The notes below the pieces were generated by a model, which did no database searches, had not been told where the DNA came from, and was given only the letters and a program-made list of their open reading frames with translations. From Myxococcales bacterium (GTDB taxonomy: Bacteria; Myxococcota; Polyangia; Polyangiales; Polyangiaceae): a stretch of DNA of 64,000 bases. Position numbers and translations under genes: made by a program. Positions 44,964 to 54,448 of the stretch are shown here, one piece after another. Position 1 is the first letter of the stretch. Each line of letters opens with the position of its first letter. Location of the stretch: positions 1 to 64,000 of the forward strand of contig PLXW01000017.1 of the NCBI GenBank assembly GCA_003151595.1, written 5' to 3'.

Positions 44964-47177
44964 ATGAAAAAGTCGATAGCGGTCGCCACTTTCATGGTGA
45001 TCGGCGCAGGTGCAAGCAGCGTGGCCGCTTTGCCGAACCCGTACCAGGGCTCTGACACGCTCTTCAACGTGACCACGCAGGCCATCGCGGCGGCGAGTCT
45101 GACCCCGACCGGCGCGTACATCGGCGGAGGCTCCGGCAACGGCGCGTCGGCCATGTCCAACGCGTCACTCGCGGCGGCGACGCAGCAGACCGCGCCGATG
45201 TCGCGCATGATGAAGAGCGAAGGGAAGGTCTGCACCGGGTTCAACGGCGGGACCGCCGGCAGCACGGCGACGAACGCCTCGGGCATCGTCATCGGTCTCG
45301 ATGCCGTGGACGTCCTCTCCGCGACGGCGGCCGGCGGAAGCGCGGCGTGCAACGGCAGCGCCGACGGGGCCGGCACCGGCCTCGCGTACAGCGGGAGCAC
45401 GTCGTTCGCGGGCTCGAATGCGACTCAGACCTGGAAGTGGGTTCTCGCGGAGGTCTACGGCGGACTCGATCTCTCCAACGCGGCGGCCGGGCAAGACTGC
45501 AACAGCACCGCGCGCCACAACCTCGTGTCCAACTGGAGCAACCTGTTCCAGAACGCCTGTGCGAACGGCGCGTCGTCGGTTTGCGGCGCGGGCACTGCGC
45601 CCAACGGCGCCCTCTGGCACGCCTACCGTCGCGATGACACCTCCGGCACCTCCGACGTGTTCGCGTCGATCCTCGGGCTCGCACCGAGCACGTCGAACTC
45701 CTCGGTGAACGGATTCGGCGCCAGCCCTTATTGCAACGCGCTCAACTGGGACAACGGCGCGGGCAACGCCAACTGCGGACAGGGACCTCACGATCAGTTC
45801 ACGGGCCCCGGCGGCGTCATCGATCCGGCCTCGACCTGCAACGGGGCGACGTGCGGCGCGGCGGGGAGCGGCAATCACCGTCAGCCTCCGGCCGGCACCT
45901 GGGGTACGACGCCGAACGCGAGCTCGGCTGGCTCCAACGCATGGGACGTCCTCCCCACGCAATTCCAGGACAACGACCCCATTCGCCGCCCGTGCATCGG
46001 CACCACGACGAACAATCACAACCGCGCGGGTGAAGAGGTCTGCAACATCGACGGCGCGCTGGGTCTCGTCCTGCCGATGGCCGACTCCGACTGGATTCCG
46101 AAAGGGAACCTCGGGAAGCAATACCCGACCAACGCCTGCACGACGTTCGTCGTCGGCAAGGCCGCTCAGGTCTTCACGTGCGCCAACCGCGGCGCGGGCA
46201 CCAAGCACTCCGCCGAATGCCCGAACGGCGACTCGCTCTTCGGCACCGGCTGTCTGACGCCGATCGACTCGACGAACAACACCTCTCAGTGCGTCGCCAC
46301 CAAGTCGACCGTCGCCGCCCTCCAGGTGCGTAGCCTCGGCAGCCCGGACGGACGCATCTACAACAGCCAGTTCCGCGACGGCACGACGACCGACGGCTCC
46401 GTCGGGTACGTGCAGTACCAGATCGCGTCGCTCGGCACGACGACCGACTTCGCGGGCGCGTACAACCGCATCCACCAGGTCGAAGCGCTCAACGGCAGCA
46501 GCGGATGCCAGCTCGTCGACATGACCGACCAGATCGGATGCCTCGCGCAGGCCGACCCGTGCAGCATCGGATACGCCGGTGACGGCGCGAAGATCTGGTA
46601 CAGCCACGCGGGCGCGTGCGCCGCGAACCAGGCGGCCGGCATCGCGTGCCCGGCGGGCGCTGGGGCCGACGCTCTCCGCGTCGCGCAGACGTACCCCACC
46701 GTCACGACCGTGCAGCTCCTCGGCAAGACGGGTGAGTATCAGTTCTCCCGCAAGCTGTACTTCAACTCGCTCGTCGGCTTCGGCAACGTGGCCGACACCG
46801 CGGGCGACCCCACGGCGACCGACGAGATCACGCTCGCGAAGTTCGAGGCCACGCCGGCCAGCATCAACCCGATCCTCACGGGCAACGACTTCTTCACGCT
46901 CGGCTCGCTCAGCCCCGCAGGGACCGACGAGCAGTTCTGCGAGGACTTCAACGAGCAGACCGTCTGCGGTGCGGCGACGAACAGCAACGGGTGCGCGGGC
47001 AACCCGGCGGGCATTCCCAAGGTCGCTACCATCTGCGGCAACGGCACGCTCGAAGCGTTCGAGGAGTGCGACCCGGGCGCGGCCGGCATTGCTGCCGTCA
47101 ACGCCGGAGCCGGCGGCTGCTCGGCGACCTGCCGCTGCAAGCTCGACTTCAACGAGACGAGCGGCGTTTGCAACTGA
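44964..47177 (+). CDS. PstS-like periplasmic binding protein with cysteine-rich tail
   Basis: A 737-residue exported protein; a GGAGG at 44953-44957 sets the ATG. The signal peptide ends VAALPNP-like around residue 22. The body has the phosphate-binding-protein pattern: YQGSDTLFNVTTQAI, IGGGSGNGASAMSNAS, PMSRMMKSEG, WKWVLAEVYGG and AYRRDDTSGTSDVFASI, matching the SDT, GSG and RxDxSGTxD loops of PstS. It is about twice as long as PstS. The C-terminus has TICGNGTLEAFEECDPG with a following CxxxCxC cluster, a myxobacterial disulfide module. It may bind phosphate, another oxyanion or an organic ligand. No ABC transporter is adjacent. Confidence 0.7.
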   Translation: MKKSIAVATFMVIGAGASSVAALPNPYQGSDTLFNVTTQAIAAASLTPTGAYIGGGSGNGASAMSNASLAAATQQTAPMSRMMKSEGKVCTGFNGGTAGSTATNASGIVIGLDAVDVLSATAAGGSAACNGSADGAGTGLAYSGSTSFAGSNATQTWKWVLAEVYGGLDLSNAAAGQDCNSTARHNLVSNWSNLFQNACANGASSVCGAGTAPNGALWHAYRRDDTSGTSDVFASILGLAPSTSNSSVNGFGASPYCNALNWDNGAGNANCGQGPHDQFTGPGGVIDPASTCNGATCGAAGSGNHRQPPAGTWGTTPNASSAGSNAWDVLPTQFQDNDPIRRPCIGTTTNNHNRAGEEVCNIDGALGLVLPMADSDWIPKGNLGKQYPTNACTTFVVGKAAQVFTCANRGAGTKHSAECPNGDSLFGTGCLTPIDSTNNTSQCVATKSTVAALQVRSLGSPDGRIYNSQFRDGTTTDGSVGYVQYQIASLGTTTDFAGAYNRIHQVEALNGSSGCQLVDMTDQIGCLAQADPCSIGYAGDGAKIWYSHAGACAANQAAGIACPAGAGADALRVAQTYPTVTTVQLLGKTGEYQFSRKLYFNSLVGFGNVADTAGDPTATDEITLAKFEATPASINPILTGNDFFTLGSLSPAGTDEQFCEDFNEQTVCGAATNSNGCAGNPAGIPKVATICGNGTLEAFEECDPGAAGIAAVNAGAGGCSATCRCKLDFNETSGVCN

Positions 47178-47225
47178 CGTGAAGACGGCGCGGCGCACGT
47201 CTTCCTGGACGTGAGCCTCTTGGAG

Positions 47226-47255
47226 CGAGGGCGGCGACTTTGGTCGTCGCCCTCG
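47226..47255 (+). terminator. Hairpin after PstS-like gene
   Basis: CGAGGGCGGCGAC (47226-47238) pairs with GTCGTCGCCCTCG (47243-47255), one mismatch. Strong GC stem, no good U-tract, so it may be a weak or Rho-assisted terminator. Confidence 0.5.
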
Positions 47256-47412
47256 TTCGCATTTCCGCCGCACGCATTTTCCAGCGGGAGCGTGTGTCGA
47301 ACGTGTTCGTGCGTCGTGACTTGTTCGAGGTTCGTGGCGTGTGGCGTTGCAGACGTCGGCGCAGTGCGCGAGAGATCCGCGCGCCGCAGGGCGGGATCTC
47401 GAAGAGGCTCAG

Positions 47413-50400
47413 ATGATGACTCGATTGTGGAGGACAGAGCGTCGCGCGCGAGGCGCTTCCGCTTGCCTCGGGATCGCGATCGCGTCGCTCACTCTCCTCG
47501 GATGCTCGGGCGACGACAGCGACGTCGGGACGGTCGACGGCGGCGCCGCATCGTCCGTCGATGGCTCACTCCCCGACGGGCCCGGCTCGGAAGGTGGAAC
47601 CCCCGACGGCTCTCCGTCGCCTTCCAGCGGCGGACGCCCGAGCGCGCGCTTCTCGCCCGCCTCGATCGCGTTCGGCGCCGTCGCGTGCGGCGGCGCGGTG
47701 GGGACGCAGACACTCCAGGTCGACAACACGGGTTCCGGTCCGCTGACGGTCACGGCGACGGCGACCGGGTTCGCGTTCGCGGTGACACCGAGCACGTTGA
47801 CCGTGGCGGCAGGCTCCTCGGGCGCGCTCACGGTCTCGGCGACGATCCCGGGGTCATCGACGGCGGCCGTCGCCGTGACAGGCTCGCTCGATCTCTTCAG
47901 CAACGATCCGAACGACACCAGCGTCACCGTCCCGCTCTCGGCGACGCCGACCGGTGCCACGTTGGCGTTCACTCCCGCCGGCACCACAGCTGCGATTGAC
48001 TTCCCCTCGACCGAGGTCGGCACACCCGCGCCGCCGATCGCTTTCACCCTCACCAACGTCGGCAACGCGCCGGCGACGTTCCAGCTCGACGCGCCCGGCG
48101 ACGCGCGCTTCACGGTCGTCACCGACGACGCGGACGGATCCGCCGGAACGACGTTGAGCCCCGGCGATTCATGGACCGCATCGGCCGACTTCACGCCGAG
48201 CAACACGATCCTCACCAGCGCGACCTCGTCGATCACAGTGGTCACCGGCGCGACGTGCGGCGCGAGCCTCCCGTCGATACAGCTCTCGGGTCAGGGGACC
48301 ACCGGAACGATCTCGGGCTGGCCCACGGCGCCGATCGACTTCGGATCCAATCCGTGCGGCGGCGCGGCTCCTCCTCAACAATCGTTCACGCTCCGCAACT
48401 CGGGGTCGGTCGACGCGCGCATCACGAACGTCGCGCTCGCGGGCACGCCCGGATTCTCCAGCAGCGCGGCGATCGGGCGGCTCATCGCGGCGAACGGCGG
48501 CGTGCTGGCCATCACCGTCTCGGCGCCCGCGGTTCCGTCCCCCTCGTCGATGGTCCCGATGAACGCGACCCTCACGGTGCAGACCGACGCCGACGACGGC
48601 CCACAGACCATCTCGCTCGTCGAGGAGCCGAGCGGCGCGGTCCTCTCCTTCGACGCCTCTCAAACGCCGAGCTTCGGAAGCTTCGGTCAGGTGGTCCTCC
48701 TCGAGTCGGCGACGCAGGGCTTCTCGGTGAAGAACACGGGGAACGCGGCCGCGACCGTGACCCTCCTCACCGCGAGCGCCGGCGGCGTCGCGACGGCCGT
48801 CGCGTCCGCGTTCACGGTCTCCAATCCGACGTTCTCGCTCCCTGCGAGCGGCACCCAGGCCGACACGGTGACCTTCGCGCCGAACACGGCGAACGGCATA
48901 AACGGCAGCCTGGGAATGAGCGTCACGGGTCCGCTCTGCGCGTCGCTCCCCTCTCCGTTGCCGCTCTCCGGCATTGGAATCGGCGCCGGTCCGACCGTCG
49001 TTCCCACTTCACTCACGTTTCCCGCGCAGTGCGGCGGCGCCGCTCCTGCGTCGCAAGCGTTCACCGTCCGCAACGACGGCACGCTCGACATGAGCTGGAC
49101 CCTGGGGGCAGTCACAGGTCCCGGCGCGGCGCAGTATCAGATCTCGACCAACCCCGCGCCGGGTCTCCTCGTTCCGGGTGCGTCGTCGACAGTGACCGTG
49201 ACCGCGGCTGCGGTCCCCTCACCCGCTCTCAACCCCGATCCCTCGGCATTCGCCGCGCAGGTCGCAATCGCCACCGACGTGCCGCTCGACGACCCGCACG
49301 TCATCTCGCTGGGCGAGACGCCGCTCGGAGATCAGCTGTCGTTCTCGGTCGACAGCCTCCGCTTCGGTCAGTTTCCGATCAACACGACGATCGCGCAGAC
49401 GCTCACGGTCACCAATCGCGCGAACCCGGGCTCCGCCGCGGCCAGCTTCTCGCTCGCGATGCTGGGGGCCGGCGCCGCTGGCTACGCCGCCTCGCCGCCG
49501 AGCGTCACCAACCTTGCGCCAGACGGCACTTCGCCGAACGAATCGATCACGTTCGCGCCGACCGCGGCGATCCCCTACCCCGCCACGATCGCGCTCGTGA
49601 CGAGCGACAGCCTGTGCGCCGCGCTCCCCACGCCGCTCCAAGTGAGCGGCACCGGAACACAAGGGAAGGTGTTCGTCTCCGCCACCTCGCTCGCCTTCGG
49701 TTCGGACGCGACCGACCCGAGTGGCCTCGTGAACTGCGGCGCGACCGGGCTCTCGCACGACCTGACTGTGTACAACGTCGGAAACGAAGCGTTTCAGGTC
49801 ACGGCGTTGAGCCTCGGGCTCTCAGCGAGCTCGCCGTACGTCCTCTCGGGCGCCGGGACGTCTCTCCCGGCGACGATCCCGATCGGCGGCGGCGTGACGA
49901 TCACGGTGACACCCAAGGCGATCCCGAGCGCGGTGGCCAACCCGAACGATCCGTCACCGTTCTCCGACACGTTGAGCGTGACGACCAACGCCGCCATGGA
50001 TTCGCCGCACGTCGTCTCGCTCGTGATGCAAGCGCGGGGCGCGATCGTGGCGAGCACGCCGCTGGCGACGACGTGGAGCTTCGGGACGATCGGCTTCGGA
50101 TCGATCGGCACGTTCACGAGCACGCTGGAGAACACTGGCAACGCTGCGCTGTCGATCCGACTCGACGGGCTCGCGCAGCCGTCGGTCTTCGGCATCCGGA
50201 ACAACCCGACGATCGCCGCGCCCAACGCCGTCACCTCGATCGTCGGACAGTTCACTCCCCCGTCGGCCGACGGCTTCTGGACCGATCAAGCGACGCTGAC
50301 GTTGACCCCTGACGGCGCCCTCTGCGCTCCGCTCCCCGCGCAGTGGAGCGCGCCCGCGATCGCGCTCTCCGGCGCGTCGAACGGCAGCCCGGCCGTGAGC

Positions 50401-51075
50401 GTCTCCGGAAGCCTCGCCTTCCCGTCGACCAACTGCGGGAACCCCGCGCCCGCCGGCAAGAGCATCACGCTGAGCAACGCCACCAACGTCGCTTACCCCT
50501 ATCAACTCCATCTCAACTCCGGCGCGTTCTACACCGTCAGCCAGTCGGGCCCCGGCGCCATCCCGGCGAACGGCAACGCGACGATCGTCGTGACCCCGGT
50601 CACGGTTACTCCGGGCGCCGGCACTCAGCCCGGCTCCGCCCCGTACGCGGACGATCTCATCATCACGGTCGCTACCTCGCCGGTCACCGCGTTCACAGTT
50701 CCCATCTCCTGGGCTCTCAACGGAGCGGTGCTCACTCTCCCGGAGGGGGCCGGACCGGGCGACGACGGGCTGGGGAACGCCTTCTATCCCGCCGACAGCA
50801 CCAGCGGCTTCGCGCTCCCCATCGAGAACCACGGCACCGCCGCGGCCACGATCCACTTCACCGTTCAGCCGGCGGGGGGCTTCACGCTCGCGCCCTCCGG
50901 TCCTCTTCACGTCATCCCGGGAATTCGAGCGACGCCGGAGCTCGTCAGCGCGAGCTCGGCGTCCGCGTGTCCGACGACGACGAGCGGCACGATCGGGTTT
51001 CTCTACGCCGGACCGGTCTGTCAGCCGATCCCGCTGTCGTCGGTGGCCGTTCACTTCTGCGCAGGAGCAATGTGA
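47413..51075 (+). CDS. Large lipoprotein with repeated Ig-like (choice-of-anchor-D type) domains B
   Basis: A 1220-residue lipoprotein, paralogue of the 946-residue gene at 35056. Signal IAIASLTLLGC gives lipobox TLLGC. At least eight beta-sandwich repeats are recognisable from repeated AxFGxxxCGGAAPxxQxFTLRN, FTPNTANGINGSL-type strands and LCASLPSPLPLSG ends. The C-terminal ~270 residues extend beyond the paralogue and end in a cysteine pair region (CQPIPLSSVAVHFCAGAM). Likely a surface stalk or matrix protein. Its stop overlaps the next ATG by one base (TGATG). Confidence 0.75.
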   Translation: MMTRLWRTERRARGASACLGIAIASLTLLGCSGDDSDVGTVDGGAASSVDGSLPDGPGSEGGTPDGSPSPSSGGRPSARFSPASIAFGAVACGGAVGTQTLQVDNTGSGPLTVTATATGFAFAVTPSTLTVAAGSSGALTVSATIPGSSTAAVAVTGSLDLFSNDPNDTSVTVPLSATPTGATLAFTPAGTTAAIDFPSTEVGTPAPPIAFTLTNVGNAPATFQLDAPGDARFTVVTDDADGSAGTTLSPGDSWTASADFTPSNTILTSATSSITVVTGATCGASLPSIQLSGQGTTGTISGWPTAPIDFGSNPCGGAAPPQQSFTLRNSGSVDARITNVALAGTPGFSSSAAIGRLIAANGGVLAITVSAPAVPSPSSMVPMNATLTVQTDADDGPQTISLVEEPSGAVLSFDASQTPSFGSFGQVVLLESATQGFSVKNTGNAAATVTLLTASAGGVATAVASAFTVSNPTFSLPASGTQADTVTFAPNTANGINGSLGMSVTGPLCASLPSPLPLSGIGIGAGPTVVPTSLTFPAQCGGAAPASQAFTVRNDGTLDMSWTLGAVTGPGAAQYQISTNPAPGLLVPGASSTVTVTAAAVPSPALNPDPSAFAAQVAIATDVPLDDPHVISLGETPLGDQLSFSVDSLRFGQFPINTTIAQTLTVTNRANPGSAAASFSLAMLGAGAAGYAASPPSVTNLAPDGTSPNESITFAPTAAIPYPATIALVTSDSLCAALPTPLQVSGTGTQGKVFVSATSLAFGSDATDPSGLVNCGATGLSHDLTVYNVGNEAFQVTALSLGLSASSPYVLSGAGTSLPATIPIGGGVTITVTPKAIPSAVANPNDPSPFSDTLSVTTNAAMDSPHVVSLVMQARGAIVASTPLATTWSFGTIGFGSIGTFTSTLENTGNAALSIRLDGLAQPSVFGIRNNPTIAAPNAVTSIVGQFTPPSADGFWTDQATLTLTPDGALCAPLPAQWSAPAIALSGASNGSPAVSVSGSLAFPSTNCGNPAPAGKSITLSNATNVAYPYQLHLNSGAFYTVSQSGPGAIPANGNATIVVTPVTVTPGAGTQPGSAPYADDLIITVATSPVTAFTVPISWALNGAVLTLPEGAGPGDDGLGNAFYPADSTSGFALPIENHGTAAATIHFTVQPAGGFTLAPSGPLHVIPGIRATPELVSASSASACPTTTSGTIGFLYAGPVCQPIPLSSVAVHFCAGAM

Positions 51076-53048
51076 TGAGCACACGATTCGCGCGCGCCGT
51101 GTCGCAGGTGAGCAATCGAAGCGGAGCTCCGGTCGCGGAAGCCCTCGCGCTCCTCGTCGCCAACGAGCCGGAGGCGGCGCTTCGCTGGGGTGCGGCGGCG
51201 CTCGAACGCGATCCGTCGGCGCCGCTCGCGCTCATCGTGACGTCGCGCGCGCTGGCGCGCATCGGGAGGACGCGCGCCGCGATCGACGGATTGGTCTTCG
51301 CCGTGGAGCGCGCGATCGACGCGCACGAGCCGTTCCTTGCGCTTGTCGCGATCGACGACCTGCGCGCGCTCGGAGCCGCGGTGGCGGTTCACCTCGATCG
51401 CGTGGCGGCGGCGTTCTGCGAGGGCGCGTGGTTGGCCCCACGCTCGCGCGCGACCGTCGCCGACGGGTGGTGCGAGATCGACGCGCTGAGCGCGATCCTA
51501 AGGGGCCCGGCGCTGGCCTCGAAGGCGACGCAGATCGTGTACGAAGCGGTCGGCGTCGAGCTGCCGGAGCCGACCCCGATTCCGCTCTTCGGTGGTCTCT
51601 CCGAAGCGGCGCTGCGCGAGGTCCTCGAAGCGTTCGACGTGGTGACGGTTCCGGCGGGGCATCGTCTCATCGAAGAAAGCCAGGCAAGCGATGCCGGCTA
51701 CCTCGTCGCGTGCGGCGAGCTGGAGATCGTTCGACACGGACGCGAGGACGAAGGCGCGAAGCGAGTCATTGCGCGGCTCGGCAGCGGTTCGTTCTTCGGC
51801 GAGATGGGGCTCCTGGCGGCGCTGCCCGCGTCGTCGAGCGTCGTGGCCAAGCGGTCGTCGATCTTGCTCGTCGTCAGGCGCGCGGTCCTCGAAGGGATCG
51901 CCGCGCGGCACGTGGACGTGGCCTTCGAGCTCGCCGCCCACTGCCGGCGAAGCGCGGTGACGAACCTCGGCGGCTCGTCGCCTGTGATGGGAGCGGTCCC
52001 CGCGCCCGAGCGTGCGGCGCTGGTCGAGCGACTCGAGCTGCGCGTGTTCGAGCGGGGCGATCGTCTCGTACGCGACGGCGACGAAGCGCCGGGGCTCCAC
52101 CTGGTCGTCGCCGGTGAGGTCGCGGTCGTCGCGCGCGACGGGCACGAGCGGGTCGTGCTCGAAACGCTCGGCGCGGGCGCGACCGTCGGCGAGGTCGAGC
52201 TGGTGCTGTGCCGCGAGGCCGAAGCCGACGTCATCGCCGTGAGCGACGCGGCGACGCTGTTCCTTCGGCGCGAGGACTTCTTCGCGCTCGCCGAGGACCA
52301 CCCCTCGATCGTTCACGGGCTGTACGCGATCGCCGTGCAGCGCCACCTCGACACCAAGCAGGCGCTCGAGTCGGGATCGGCGAACGTCGACGACGACTGC
52401 GTCGTTCAAGAGACGGATCTCCCCGTGCTCCTCACGCCGAGTCGCGCGCGCGTGCAGCAGTCGGCTCCGCCGCCGGTGCTCCCGGTTCAACCGCGAATCT
52501 CGGAGCGCATGCCCACGCCGGTGCGCAACGCGCGCGCGCTCGTCGATCCGATCCCGCCGACGGAGAGGGCCCCGTCGCGAGAGTCGCTCGCCGCCGCCTC
52601 CGCGAGCATCCCGCCGATCAGCAAGACTCACCCGCCGCCCGCGTCACGCCCCACGACCCAGGGGATGGGATCGCTCGCGAAGCTCTCACTGCAAGGTGCG
52701 GCCGCCGTCGCCGTCGCCGCCGGAGTCGCGGTCTTCACGTCGTATGGCCGAGAGGCACCCTCGGTCGTGGCCGCGGCCGGAACGCCGCCCCCCTCCGCAC
52801 CACTTCCGATGCTCACGGCGTCCGCGTTCGCCGCCTACGCTTCGCCCATGACACCTCCGGCGCCGGCCGTCGTCGCGCCCTCTCCCAGTCAGACGCGGAC
52901 CTTCTTGACGAGCGCACTACCAAAGACGCGCCCGAGGATCGTGAAGCGCGTCGTGCCGCCGTCGCTGGAGCTCGCCGACGCCGCGGCACCCGAAGAGGCA
53001 TCTCGCGCGGCCGCCGCGGGCGAAGACGAATACGGAGGGCGTGAATGA
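51075..53048 (+). CDS. Protein with two cyclic-nucleotide-binding-like domains and a membrane anchor
   Basis: A 657-residue protein. After a ~150-residue helical N-terminus (TPR-like) come two cNMP-binding-like beta-roll domains at about 170-290 (IEESQASDAGYLVACGELEI; ARLGSGSFFGEMGLLAALPA, the phosphate-binding cassette-like GEMGLLAAL) and about 310-425 (LHLVVAGEVAVVARDGHERV; GATVGEVELVLCREAEAD). The second cassette lacks the usual Arg, so it may not bind nucleotide. A Pro-rich linker leads to a single membrane segment (LQGAAAVAVAAGVAVFTSYG, about 538-558) and a low-complexity tail. No output domain is present. It probably senses a nucleotide or serves as a scaffold next to the secretion genes. 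Confidence 0.65.
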   Translation: MSTRFARAVSQVSNRSGAPVAEALALLVANEPEAALRWGAAALERDPSAPLALIVTSRALARIGRTRAAIDGLVFAVERAIDAHEPFLALVAIDDLRALGAAVAVHLDRVAAAFCEGAWLAPRSRATVADGWCEIDALSAILRGPALASKATQIVYEAVGVELPEPTPIPLFGGLSEAALREVLEAFDVVTVPAGHRLIEESQASDAGYLVACGELEIVRHGREDEGAKRVIARLGSGSFFGEMGLLAALPASSSVVAKRSSILLVVRRAVLEGIAARHVDVAFELAAHCRRSAVTNLGGSSPVMGAVPAPERAALVERLELRVFERGDRLVRDGDEAPGLHLVVAGEVAVVARDGHERVVLETLGAGATVGEVELVLCREAEADVIAVSDAATLFLRREDFFALAEDHPSIVHGLYAIAVQRHLDTKQALESGSANVDDDCVVQETDLPVLLTPSRARVQQSAPPPVLPVQPRISERMPTPVRNARALVDPIPPTERAPSRESLAAASASIPPISKTHPPPASRPTTQGMGSLAKLSLQGAAAVAVAAGVAVFTSYGREAPSVVAAAGTPPPSAPLPMLTASAFAAYASPMTPPAPAVVAPSPSQTRTFLTSALPKTRPRIVKRVVPPSLELADAAAPEEASRAAAAGEDEYGGRE

Positions 53049-53995
53049 ACGCGCGATCGCTCGCGATCTCCGCGCTGGCCACGACTCTCCTGTGCTCCTC
53101 GAACGGCGTCGTCCACGCAGCGCCCGTCACCACCGAAGCGGACGCGCTCTTCAAGGCCGGCAAGAGCCTCCGCGACTCCGGCAAGCTCGCCGAAGCGTGC
53201 GTGGCCTTCGAGCAGAGCAAGCGCCTCGCGCCCGCGGTGGGTATCACGCTGTACCTGGCCGATTGTTATGAGCGCCAGGGGCGCGCGGCGAGCGCATGGA
53301 CTCAATTCCGCGAAGCCGAGAAGCTCGCGCGCGAACGCAAAGACAAGCGCGCCGACGTCGCCCACGCGCACGCCACGGCGCTCGAGCCGAAGGTGAATCG
53401 CGTGGTCATCATCGTGTCGCCGGCGATTCCGCTCGCAGGCGCGGAGCTTCGCGTCGACGACGTCGGTCCGGTTCGCGCGAGCGAATGGACGACGGGCATC
53501 GCGGTCGACGCCGGCGATCACGTGGTGACCTTCAGCGTCCCAGGATCGCCCGTTCGCACGTCGAAGACGCACATCGACGCGGCGACTCACTCGGTCACGT
53601 TGACGATCGAAGACCCGCCCGCCCCGCCGCCGGTGGCGCCGCCGATCGTACAGCCGCTGGTGGTCCCGCCTCAGGAGTCGACCGCAAACGTCGACCCTCG
53701 AAACCGCCGCTGGGTTGGTTATGGGCTCCTGGGCGCGGGCGTCGTCGGCGTGGGCGTCGGCGCCGCGTTCCTGGCCGTGAAGAATCAGTCGATGTCGAAC
53801 CAGCCGGGGAGCGCACCGCAGGTGGACCAGGGTGCAGCCATCGCGTCGACCGTCGCCTTCGCCGCGGGGGGCGCCGCGCTCGTCTCCGCCGTCATCCTCT
53901 ACCTGACCGCGCCCGCCGACACGGAGAGCGCGATCGTCATCACCCCGTCGCCGATCGCCGGAGGCGCAGGCGCCTTCGTGCACGGGACCTTCTGA
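53045..53995 (+). CDS. Periplasmic TPR/PEGA-type protein with C-terminal membrane segments
   Basis: A 316-residue protein coupled to the previous gene by an ATGA overlap. Signal AISALATTLLCSSNGVVHAA ends in a normal cleavage site. TPR motifs occupy about 28-110 (LFKAGKSLRDSGKLAEACVA; YLADCYERQGRAASAWTQF). A beta-rich region (about 115-195) resembles PEGA-like sandwiches, then a Pro-rich linker and two membrane segments near 228-245 and 268-290. Common in Polyangia, usually beside kinases or cyclic-nucleotide proteins; function unproved. Its 3' end overlaps the convergent monohaem gene by 56 bp. Confidence 0.7.
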   Translation: MNARSLAISALATTLLCSSNGVVHAAPVTTEADALFKAGKSLRDSGKLAEACVAFEQSKRLAPAVGITLYLADCYERQGRAASAWTQFREAEKLARERKDKRADVAHAHATALEPKVNRVVIIVSPAIPLAGAELRVDDVGPVRASEWTTGIAVDAGDHVVTFSVPGSPVRTSKTHIDAATHSVTLTIEDPPAPPPVAPPIVQPLVVPPQESTANVDPRNRRWVGYGLLGAGVVGVGVGAAFLAVKNQSMSNQPGSAPQVDQGAAIASTVAFAAGGAALVSAVILYLTAPADTESAIVITPSPIAGGAGAFVHGTF

Positions 53996-54440
53996 GTCCG
54001 ACGGCGACGATCACGCCAAGACAAGCCGGCCACCCTGGAAGCTCCGCGCGCCCGGGCGATGCGCCGCACCCATACTCCGGCGTGTGCACATTCGTCGGTC
54101 CCGTGTCGGTGTTGGGGTCTTTGCTCGCCTTGATGTCGGCCACGAGCTGCGGCTCGTTCTGCGCGATCTGACCCAGCGCCGCCTCGAGCGTGTTCTCCTG
54201 GTACGGCTGCGCACCATATTGCTGCACGACCGTCCCGAACGGTCGAAGCGACGTCCCGCCGGAATCGCTCGTGTGACAGAGCTCGCACCCTTGCGGGGGA
54301 TCGATCGTGATCCCCGGGAGCTCGAGGGCGCGCACGACCACGGCCGGAAAATCAGGCGTCGCGCGCGCAGCACTGGCGTGCACGAGCGAGAGCGCGATCA
54401 CGAGTGCTTGCATCGAACGGAGAAGGACGTTGACTCTCAC
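53940..54440 (-). CDS. Small exported monohaem protein
   Basis: About 166 residues from GTG 54440 (GAGG a few bases upstream); ATG 54413 is an alternative. A signal peptide ends near residue 27 (SLVHASAARATP). A single CELCH haem-c motif is at 52-56, within QGCELCHTSDSGGTSLRPFG. After a helical segment the C-terminus has YGCGASPGRAEL, a hydrophobic stretch and an Arg-rich end, a layout like a myxobacterial C-terminal sorting signal. The protein starts 8 bp after the haem-porin gene at 54449. Likely an electron carrier partnering with it, by inference. Confidence 0.65.
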   Translation of the reverse strand: MRVNVLLRSMQALVIALSLVHASAARATPDFPAVVVRALELPGITIDPPQGCELCHTSDSGGTSLRPFGTVVQQYGAQPYQENTLEAALGQIAQNEPQLVADIKASKDPNTDTGPTNVHTPEYGCGASPGRAELPGWPACLGVIVAVGLRRSRARRRLRLRRSATG

Positions 54441-54448
54441 GGCAAGCC

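Noticed and set aside
45165..47273. Minus-strand open frame of about 700 codons opposite the PstS-like gene
   Set aside because: Low-complexity Arg/Ala/Val sequence; PstS-like motifs are on the plus strand.
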